From assembly GCA_041920215.1 (NCBI GenBank), contig JAYRSJ010000001.1, forward strand, positions 248,001-312,000: a DNA stretch of 64,000 bases. The letters are read 5' to 3'. The stretch comes from JAYRSJ01 sp041920215. GTDB lineage: Bacteria > Pseudomonadota > Gammaproteobacteria > Burkholderiales > Burkholderiaceae_C. This document shows, in pieces, positions 25,928 through 32,707 of this stretch (position 1 is the first letter of the stretch; every line of letters begins with the position of its first letter). A model generated the notes under the pieces. The model did no database searches. It worked only from the letters and a program-made list of their open reading frames with translations, and was not told the origin of the DNA. The position numbers and the translations under genes were made by a program.

Positions 25928-26557
25928 TCAGCTGCTGCGCTTTACCGTAGCCAGCAGCGCGCCGGCGGCGATGAAGAGCGAGCCGAAGGTCTTGTTGAGC
26001 GCCTTCAGGTGCGACTCCGAGCGCAGCGCCGTCAGCACCCGGGCCGCCAGCACCGTGTAGCCCGCCATCACCACCAGATCGGTGAAGGCCAGCGTCGCAC
26101 CTATCACCAGGTATTGCTGGACCAGGCTCTGCTGCAGGTCCAGAAACTGCGGCACCACCGCCAGCAGAAAGACCGTGCCCTTGGGGTTGACCGCATTGAT
26201 GCCCCAGCCGCGCAGCATCAGCTGGCGCCGGCTGACCACGGCGGCATCCACATTGGAGGCCACCAGCGGCCGCGCCGGGGCACGCCATTGCTGCACGCCC
26301 AGATAGACCAGATAGGCCACGCCCAGCCACTTGACCAGGGCAAAGGCCAGCGAGGAGGTGGCGATCAGCGCGCCCAGGCCGGCGCCCACCAGCACGATCT
26401 GGGTCACGATGCCCAGCACCAGGCCGAAGGTGGTGAAGTAGCCGCGGCGGAAGCCATGGTTGAGGCCCGAGCTCATCGCCGCGATGGCGCCTGCACCAGG
26501 CGACAGGCTGATGGCCCAGGACGCGGCAAAGAAAGCCAGCCAGACCGAAAACTCCAT
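25928..26557 (-). CDS. LysE/RhtB-family amino acid exporter
   Basis: The 209-residue inner-membrane protein has six hydrophobic segments. The family signature lies near the N-terminus (ASWAISLSPGAGAIAAMSSGLNHGFRRG), with GWGINAVNPKGTVFLLAVVPQF in the middle. These proteins export homoserine, threonine, lysine or other amino acids; the substrate here is not known. The gene ends at a clear terminator and is divergent from the membrane-protein gene before radA. Confidence 0.9.
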   Translation of the reverse strand: MEFSVWLAFFAASWAISLSPGAGAIAAMSSGLNHGFRRGYFTTFGLVLGIVTQIVLVGAGLGALIATSSLAFALVKWLGVAYLVYLGVQQWRAPARPLVASNVDAAVVSRRQLMLRGWGINAVNPKGTVFLLAVVPQFLDLQQSLVQQYLVIGATLAFTDLVVMAGYTVLAARVLTALRSESHLKALNKTFGSLFIAAGALLATVKRSS

Positions 26558-26694
26558 GACCGTACTCCAACAAGAACCAGGGTGGTCCCGGATGGCGGGA
26601 CGCGACTTGCGGTTGTAGCACGCGGCGGGCGAGCGCGCTGTCCCAGGCCTTACAGTCGTGCGATTCGCAAAGAACCGCCCGGGGAGGGCCGGTC

Positions 26695-27495
26695 ATGGAC
26701 AGCAGCAAGAGCCTGCGCGCCGAGCGGCGCTTCATCGAGCACACCCGTCTGCGCCTGCGGCGCGAGCGCTGGCTGCGCCTGCATGTGCTGCTGATCGCGC
26801 TGGGCAGCTTGGCCGGCCTGATGGCAGGAGGGGCCCTGCTGGGCGGCCTGGGCGTGGAGTCGCTGGCCCTGCGCTACGGTCTGCTGCTGCCGCTGTCCTA
26901 CTGCCTCTATCTGGGCCTGCTGCGCCTCTGGGCCGGCTGGCTGTTGAGCCGCGAGGAGGGCAGCGCCGACGCGCTGGATCTCGCCGATCTGGCCAGCGAG
27001 CTGCCACTGCCCCGGCGCAGCGGCGGCAGGAGTGAGACGGTGCTGGAGGCGGGGGGCGGCGGCGACTTCGGCGGTGCCGGCGCCAGCGGCGATTTCGAGG
27101 GCGGGGCAGTGCTGGGCGAACTGGCGGAGGGCGCGCTGAAGGGCGGTGGCGAGGCCTTGGGCGCCTTCGACGAGGGTGCGGTGGTGCTGCTGCCATTGGC
27201 AGCGGTGCTGGCGGTGGGCGCGCTGCTGGCCAGCTTGCTGGGCGCCAGCATCTTCATGCTCTTCGGCGTGGAGCTGCTGCTGGCGGTGGCCATCGAGGTG
27301 GCGCTGGCCGGTCTGGCCGGCGGCTTTGCCTGGCGGCGCCAGCGCGAGGGCTGGCTGGCCCGTGCGCTAGGCCATACCTGGCGCAGCGCGCTGGGGCTGC
27401 TGCTGCTGGGCGTGCTGCTGGGCGCCGCCCTGGACCACTGGCTGCCCGCGGCACGCTCGCTTCCGCACGCGCTGGAGCTGTTGCGCCAGCGCTAG
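26695..27495 (+). CDS. Membrane protein of unknown function with a glycine-rich loop
   Basis: I do not recognise this 266-residue protein. It starts with a basic, Arg-rich amphipathic segment (residues 1-28). Hydrophobic segments lie at about 30-52, 60-83, 162-210 and 231-248. Between them is an acidic, glycine-rich stretch (about 118-160, GGGGDFGGAGASGDFEGGAV) that is probably a flexible loop. The start at 26695 follows GGAGGG at a good distance. It ends 23 bp before radA, so it may share its transcript. Codon use matches its neighbours, so it looks native. Confidence 0.7.
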   Translation: MDSSKSLRAERRFIEHTRLRLRRERWLRLHVLLIALGSLAGLMAGGALLGGLGVESLALRYGLLLPLSYCLYLGLLRLWAGWLLSREEGSADALDLADLASELPLPRRSGGRSETVLEAGGGGDFGGAGASGDFEGGAVLGELAEGALKGGGEALGAFDEGAVVLLPLAAVLAVGALLASLLGASIFMLFGVELLLAVAIEVALAGLAGGFAWRRQREGWLARALGHTWRSALGLLLLGVLLGAALDHWLPAARSLPHALELLRQR

Positions 27496-27518
27496 CCCGC
27501 CGCCCCGACAATCGCCAC

Positions 27519-28892
27519 ATGGCCAAGGAAAAAACCATCTTCACCTGCTCGGATTGCGGCGGCAGCAGCGCCAAATGGCTGGGTCGCTGCCCGGCCTGCG
27601 GCGCCTGGAACACCTTGATTGAGGGGCCGACCGAAACCGGCGCGGCCGGCAAAAACCGTTTCCAGGCCCTGGCCAAGAGCCAGCCGGTGGCCACGCTGTC
27701 CGAGATCGAGGCGCGCGACTTCGAGCGCACGCCCACCGGCCAGGAGGAACTGGACCGGGTGCTGGGCGGCGGCATCGTGGCCGGCGGGGTGGTGCTGATC
27801 GGCGGCGACCCGGGCATCGGCAAGTCCACGCTGCTGCTGCAGGCCATCGACGATCTGTCGACCCGCATGCCGGTGCTCTATGTGACCGGTGAGGAATCGG
27901 GGGCCCAGATCGCGATGCGCTCGCGCCGGCTGGGCCTGACCGGGGCCAAGGTGCGGGTGCTGGCCGAGATCAGCCTGGAGAAGATTCTGGCGACCATCGA
28001 GGCCGAGCAGCCGGCCTTCTGCGTGATCGACTCGATCCAGACCATCTACTCCGAGCAGCTCAGCTCGGCGCCCGGTTCGGTGGCCCAGGTGCGCGAATGC
28101 GCGGCCCATCTGACCCGTACGGCCAAGGCCAGCGGCTGCGCGATGGTGCTGGTGGGCCATGTCACCAAGGAAGGCCAGCTGGCCGGGCCGCGGGTGCTGG
28201 AGCACATCGTCGACACGGTGCTGTATTTCGAGGGCGACACCCACAGCAGCTTCCGCCTGGTGCGGGCGATCAAGAACCGCTTCGGCGCGGTCAACGAGAT
28301 CGGCGTCTTCGCAATGACCGACAAGGGCCTCAAGGGCGTGACCAACCCCAGCGCGATCTTTCTGTCCACCCATGGCGAGCCGGTGCCGGGCAGCTGCGTG
28401 CTGGTGACGCTGGAGGGCACCCGGCCCATGCTGGTGGAACTGCAGGCCCTGGTCGACAGCGGCGGCCCCAGCCCGCGCCGCCTGAGCGTGGGCCTGGACC
28501 GCGACCGGCTGGCGATGCTGCTGGCGGTGCTGCACCGCCATGCCGGCGTCGCGACCATGGACCAGGATGTGTTCGTCAACGCGGTGGGTGGCGTGCGCAT
28601 CAGCGAGCCGGCGGCCGATCTGGCCGTGCTGCTGGCCATCCAGAGTTCGCTGCGCGGACGGCCGCTGCCCAAGGGCTTCATCGCCTTCGGCGAGGTGGGC
28701 CTGGCCGGCGAGGTGCGGCCGGCGCCGCGCGGTCAGGAGCGGCTCAAGGAGGCGGCCAAGCTGGGCTTCAGCGTTGCGGTGGTACCCAAGGCCAATATGC
28801 CCAAGGGAGCGCCGAAGAAGGAGCTGGAGGGCCTGACCGTGCATGCGGTCGAGCGCATCGAGGACGCGATGGCCCTGGTCAAGGGTCTGTGA
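27519..28892 (+). CDS. radA: DNA repair protein RadA
   Basis: RadA is a RecA-like branch-migration ATPase that acts in recombinational repair. The 457-residue protein has the N-terminal four-cysteine zinc site (Cys10, 13, 24 and 27), Walker A GGDPGIGKST (95-104), the RadA-specific KNRFG motif at about residue 250, and a C-terminal Lon-protease-like domain lacking the protease function. Its length is standard. It ends overlapping by 14 bp the convergent diguanylate cyclase gene. Confidence 0.96.
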   Translation: MAKEKTIFTCSDCGGSSAKWLGRCPACGAWNTLIEGPTETGAAGKNRFQALAKSQPVATLSEIEARDFERTPTGQEELDRVLGGGIVAGGVVLIGGDPGIGKSTLLLQAIDDLSTRMPVLYVTGEESGAQIAMRSRRLGLTGAKVRVLAEISLEKILATIEAEQPAFCVIDSIQTIYSEQLSSAPGSVAQVRECAAHLTRTAKASGCAMVLVGHVTKEGQLAGPRVLEHIVDTVLYFEGDTHSSFRLVRAIKNRFGAVNEIGVFAMTDKGLKGVTNPSAIFLSTHGEPVPGSCVLVTLEGTRPMLVELQALVDSGGPSPRRLSVGLDRDRLAMLLAVLHRHAGVATMDQDVFVNAVGGVRISEPAADLAVLLAIQSSLRGRPLPKGFIAFGEVGLAGEVRPAPRGQERLKEAAKLGFSVAVVPKANMPKGAPKKELEGLTVHAVERIEDAMALVKGL

Positions 28893-30792
28893 AGCCGGTC
28901 TCGTCCTGGGTCTGCGAGCGGCTGTTATCCATCAGGCGCCGGCCGGCGCGCTTGTTGCGATACATGGACTCATCGGCCGCCTTGGCCAGCGCCAGCTCAT
29001 CCTGCCCGTCCTCTGGGTAAAGGGCCAGGCCGAGCGAGCAGGTGATCTCGATATGCAGACCGGCCAGCTCCATCGGCAGCGCCACCTGGTTGAAAATCTT
29101 GTCGGCCACCACCTGGGCGGTCTCGCGGGTCACCGGCCCGGTCAGCAGCACGACGAACTCGTCGCCGCCTATGCGTCCCACGGTATCGGTCTCGCGCACC
29201 GAACTCCGGATGCGCCGGGCCACGGTCTGCAGCAGCTGGTCGCCGACCGCATGGCCGAACTGATCGTTGACCGGCTTGAAGCGGTCCAGGTCCAGCAGGA
29301 TCAGGCCCAGACTCTCGTTGTAGCGGCGCGCATTGGCCAGCGCGAAATGCATGCGCTCGTCGAAATGCGCGCGGTTGGCCAGCTCGGTGAGCGGATCGTG
29401 CAGGGCCATGAAGCGCACCCGCTCCTCGGAATCGCGCCGCGCGGTGATGTCGGACAGCGTGCCTATCATGCGCAGCGGCCGGCCCTGCCTGTCGCGTTCG
29501 ATCACGGTGCCACGCGCCAGCACCCAGCGCCAGCCGCCGCTCCCGTCGGCAATGCGGTGTTCGCTGATCAGATTCGGGGCGCTGCCGTCCAGGCAGCGCT
29601 GCAGCTCGGCATGCACCCGCGGCAGGTCCTCGGCATGGATGCAGGCCAGCACCTGCGAGATATGGGCCTCGGAAGCCTCGGCCGGCAGGCCCATGATGGT
29701 CCGCCAGCGCTCCGAGGCGCTCAGCTGACCGGTCTGCGTCTGCCAGTCCCAGACCCCATCGCCCGCCCCTTCCAGCGCGAACGCCCAGCGCTGCTCGCTG
29801 AGCCTCAGCGCCTGCGTCATGCGCTCGGCCAGATGCTGGGCGCGCTCGCGGGCAGTGCCCAGCAGCCAGGCCAGCAGGGCCAGCAGCAGCGAGAAGCCGG
29901 CTCCCGCTGCCAGCACCGTGCCGGCACCTGCCGCACCACTGAGCTGGGCGAAAGTGGGGCCGGCCTGCAGGCTCAGCGTCCAGGTCTGGCCGCCCAGCAC
30001 CAGGTATTCCTCGGCCTGGATCAGCGGCGTGCGGACCGCGCCGGCCCGGTAGAGCAGATGGGCATCGTCCAAGTGCTGGCCAGCATGCAGGGCCAGAGCC
30101 AGGCCATTGCGCATCTCGCCATAGAGGCTGGCCATCAGATCGTGCATCTGCACCGGCGCCAGCACCCAGGCCCGCAGCTGCTCGCGGCGCTGCTGCACCG
30201 AGGCGGGCTCACCCGCATAGACCGGCAGGACCATCAGGAAGCCCGGCTCGGCCGACAGGCCCAGCTGGCCCAGGTCCAGGCGCGGTGAGAGCGCCATGCG
30301 GCCCGAATCGCGGGCGCGCTCCAGGGTCTGGCGCTGGGTGGCGTCGGCCAGCAGGTCATGCCCCAGCAGCACGCTGTTGCGCGGCACGGCCGGCTCGACC
30401 TGCAGCACCCGCGCCTGCTCGCCCCGCGGACCGCCCACCTGCACCGCCAGCACCAGGCCCTGCAGGCCGGCGAAATCGGCCCCCAGCGGCAGGGCATCGA
30501 CATAGCGCGTCAGGCCGGGCAGGCCGCCGGGGCCTAGGGTCTGGCCAGCCGCCCGCACAAAGCCCTGCAGGCCCTGCAGCAGATGTTCATGGGCGGCGAC
30601 ACGCTGCTCGATGCGCCAGCTGGCCGAGCGCAGGCTGGCGTCGAAGGCGTCGGCCAGATGCTGGCGTTCGATCTCGCGCTCATGCTGCCAGTAGGCAAGG
30701 CTCAGCCCCAGGCCGAGCGCCAACACCAGCAGCGGAATCCCGCGCCAGTGCAGCACTCTTGTCCAAAGTCCCTGGCCAACCATGGCTGCCAC
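28879..30792 (-). CDS. CHASE-PAS-GGDEF diguanylate cyclase
   Basis: The 637-residue inner-membrane protein makes the second messenger cyclic di-GMP. A first membrane segment lies at about residues 19-35. A periplasmic CHASE sensor domain follows (about 75-235, with GLQGLVLAVQVGG and VLPVYAGEPASVQQRREQLRAWVLAPV). Then come a second membrane segment (about 295-315), a PAS domain (about 340-455) and a GGDEF domain. The active-site motif GGDEF is intact, with an RETD inhibitory site five residues upstream. No EAL domain is present. The CHASE ligand is unknown. The gene is close to an upstream binding-protein gene on the same strand. Confidence 0.93.
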   Translation of the reverse strand: MAAMVGQGLWTRVLHWRGIPLLVLALGLGLSLAYWQHEREIERQHLADAFDASLRSASWRIEQRVAAHEHLLQGLQGFVRAAGQTLGPGGLPGLTRYVDALPLGADFAGLQGLVLAVQVGGPRGEQARVLQVEPAVPRNSVLLGHDLLADATQRQTLERARDSGRMALSPRLDLGQLGLSAEPGFLMVLPVYAGEPASVQQRREQLRAWVLAPVQMHDLMASLYGEMRNGLALALHAGQHLDDAHLLYRAGAVRTPLIQAEEYLVLGGQTWTLSLQAGPTFAQLSGAAGAGTVLAAGAGFSLLLALLAWLLGTARERAQHLAERMTQALRLSEQRWAFALEGAGDGVWDWQTQTGQLSASERWRTIMGLPAEASEAHISQVLACIHAEDLPRVHAELQRCLDGSAPNLISEHRIADGSGGWRWVLARGTVIERDRQGRPLRMIGTLSDITARRDSEERVRFMALHDPLTELANRAHFDERMHFALANARRYNESLGLILLDLDRFKPVNDQFGHAVGDQLLQTVARRIRSSVRETDTVGRIGGDEFVVLLTGPVTRETAQVVADKIFNQVALPMELAGLHIEITCSLGLALYPEDGQDELALAKAADESMYRNKRAGRRLMDNSRSQTQDETGFTDP

Positions 30793-30819
30793 TTCCTGCT
30801 TCGTCCGACGCGGGCCGGG

Positions 30820-31614
30820 TCAGAACTGAACCATGGCCCGGGCCAACTCGGGTTTGAAGTACTTCTCGAAGATGCGCAGCATCGTGCCGTCCTTGCGCAG
30901 GCCCTCGATCAGCGCCCGCCAGCGCGCCTGCTCGGCGGCCGAGAGGCTGGCCTTGGACATGATCAGCCCATGCGGCACCGGCGGATCGCCGAACTCGAGA
31001 ATATGGCTCAGGGCCCGGATGCGGGCCGACTGCAGCGTGGGTTCGTCGAAGGGCTCGATGATCATGCCCTGGATCTGGCCCGCCACCAGGGCGTCGAACA
31101 GGGCCGGCAGGCCGGCCGACAGGGTCAGACGCTGCGCGGCGGCGAGTCGGTCGACCAGGCGGTTGGCGCTCTCGCTGTAACGGAAGCTGCGTATCACGCC
31201 CAGCCGCAAGGCCTCGTTGCGTTCGAAGTCCTCGATGCGGGCCACGCCAGCGTCGCGACGCACCAGCAGGTAGTACTTGTTGCTGAAGTACCAGGCAAAG
31301 GCGGCGAAGGCCTCGCGCTTCTCGTTGCTGATACCGGAGAGGCTGAAGTCCAGCGCGCCGGACTCGATCAGCTGCCAGATGCGGGCGCGCGGCATCAGCG
31401 AGACGTGGATGCGGCAGCCGCTGCGCCGTATCAGCTCGTCGGCGACGTCCTTGTCTATGCCCTCGGAGGTCTCGGCCGAATAAAGCAGACCATGGTCGTG
31501 CAGGGCCAGGCTTAACGGGCGTCGGCAGTCGGGCGCGTCCGTTGCACGAGCCGAACCCGCGAGGCAGATGCCTGCCAGAACGATGAGCTGTAGCCAGTAG
31601 CCAACGAGCTTCAT
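30820..31614 (-). CDS. Periplasmic substrate-binding protein, family 3 (orphan)
   Basis: The 264-residue protein has a signal peptide (about residues 1-24, ending SARA) and the family-3 pattern: LSLALHDHGLLY, ALDFSLSGISNEKREAFAAFAWYFSNKYYLLVRRD and a C-terminal LRKDGTMLRIFEKYF. The ATG at 31614 was chosen because it begins the signal peptide. It ends 27 bp before the diguanylate cyclase start on the same strand. I infer that the protein may feed a signal to that cyclase or its CHASE domain, because no transporter genes are present. Confidence 0.8.
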   Translation of the reverse strand: MKLVGYWLQLIVLAGICLAGSARATDAPDCRRPLSLALHDHGLLYSAETSEGIDKDVADELIRRSGCRIHVSLMPRARIWQLIESGALDFSLSGISNEKREAFAAFAWYFSNKYYLLVRRDAGVARIEDFERNEALRLGVIRSFRYSESANRLVDRLAAAQRLTLSAGLPALFDALVAGQIQGMIIEPFDEPTLQSARIRALSHILEFGDPPVPHGLIMSKASLSAAEQARWRALIEGLRKDGTMLRIFEKYFKPELARAMVQF

Positions 31615-31751
31615 TGCCCCCCCTGTCGCCCGGCGTCCCATACCCCCGGCCAACCCACAGCATACGTCAGCCCGCTGACTTCACCGCCTCTCTGCGGAAA
31701 CAGCAACGGGCCTTGCGGCCCGTTGTCTTGCGCAGTACACGCCAGCAGCCA

Positions 31752-32576
31752 TCAGGCCTTCAGGCGGCGACGCCGGGTCACAGCCAGTCCCAGCAGCGCC
31801 AGACCGGCCAGGCTCAGGGCCCCAGGCTCCGGAACCGTCGAGAGGCGCTCACTGGTGATCACGATGCCAAAGTCCACCGAGGTTTTCTCACCTTCGCGGG
31901 TCAGGAAGCCCAGGCAGCCCGCGGCCGCTCCAGCCGCTGCGCAGGCCGAGGGACTCAGCGGGTCCAGAGGCCCATTGGTCTTCACGATGCTGGCGAAATA
32001 AGTGTAGCCGTCGTAGTCGAACTGCTGATTCAGCGAACCGAAGGTCACGACAAAGACATCGTCACAGTTGGAGGTGGCGCCCACCACGCAGCTGCCGTTA
32101 TTGGGCGTTTCGGCGAACTTGATCTGGAAGTTGATGGTCTGCCCAGGCAGCGATGCGCCTGCGGGGGTGTTGGGCGTCAGTGTCAGCGTCGACTCAATGG
32201 TCGCCGACAGCAGTGTGGCGAAGTCCCCGCTGATGGGGTTGTTGACATGCGAGAAGGTGGCGGTGGGTTGAGGCGCCATGACATCGGTCGTCATGGACCC
32301 GGCTTGCGGTGCGTTCTCGATCAACAGGCCGCTGCGCTCGCCACCACCCACGATGAGGTTGCCGACGCCCGCGGCACCGCCGTTGTTGTCGCCCCCCCAG
32401 CTGACTTCGCTGGCGTTGACGATCTGCGTGCCGGAGCCCGCAGTGAATGTGGTGGGCGCCACCCATTGGGTGGTGACCGCGTAGTCCCAGACCGACACAA
32501 AGGTCGCCGCCTGGGCGACCGTTCCCAGCATGGTCGCCGCGCCAAGCGCGACTAACTTCTTCAAGCGCTTACTCAT
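31752..32576 (-). CDS. PEP-CTERM protein (THxN-type), sigma-54 promoter
   Basis: The 274-residue exported protein has a signal peptide (KKLVALGAATMLGTVAQA, about residues 5-23) and a C-terminal PEP-CTERM signal (VPEPGALSLAGLALLGLAV followed by TRRRRLKA). The mature part is beta-rich and low in charge, with four Cys in the second half (GSCVVGATSNCDD and ACAAAGAAAGC). The segment FSHVNNPISG resembles the motif of the THxN family of PEP-CTERM proteins; this is tentative. The start at 32576 has AAGGAG nine bases upstream, about 25 bases from a predicted sigma-54 transcription start. It is probably an extracellular matrix or surface protein. Confidence 0.85.
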   Translation of the reverse strand: MSKRLKKLVALGAATMLGTVAQAATFVSVWDYAVTTQWVAPTTFTAGSGTQIVNASEVSWGGDNNGGAAGVGNLIVGGGERSGLLIENAPQAGSMTTDVMAPQPTATFSHVNNPISGDFATLLSATIESTLTLTPNTPAGASLPGQTINFQIKFAETPNNGSCVVGATSNCDDVFVVTFGSLNQQFDYDGYTYFASIVKTNGPLDPLSPSACAAAGAAAGCLGFLTREGEKTSVDFGIVITSERLSTVPEPGALSLAGLALLGLAVTRRRRLKA

Positions 32577-32612
32577 TGCAGACTCTCCTTGTTGAGTTGG
32601 CCAAACGACGAA

Positions 32613-32628
32613 TGCATCAGCCGTGCCA
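32613..32628 (-). promoter_or_regulatory. Sigma-54 (RpoN) promoter of the PEP-CTERM gene
   Basis: On the minus strand TGGCACGGCTGATGCA matches the -24/-12 consensus, with an intact TGGCACG element and an invariant GG-N10-GC spacing; only the first base of TTGC differs (ATGC). The predicted start near 32602 gives a leader of about 25 bases that contains AAGGAG. Transcription would need an enhancer-binding activator. Confidence 0.8.
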
Positions 32629-32642
32629 ACCCAACAAGTCAT

Positions 32643-32668
32643 TGATTTGAAAGAACAATGTCAAATCA
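32643..32668. promoter_or_regulatory. Inverted repeat upstream of the sigma-54 promoter
   Basis: TGATTTGA (32643-32650) and TCAAATCA (32661-32668) form a perfect 8-bp inverted repeat with a 10-base gap, in an unusually AT-rich stretch. Its centre is about 53 bases upstream of the predicted transcription start. It is a candidate site for the activator of the sigma-54 promoter, possibly the PrsR regulator of PEP-CTERM systems. The protein assignment is inference. Confidence 0.6.
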
Positions 32669-32707
32669 TTTGTGCATAAATGTAAAAAAAACTGACGCCT
32701 ATCGCAC

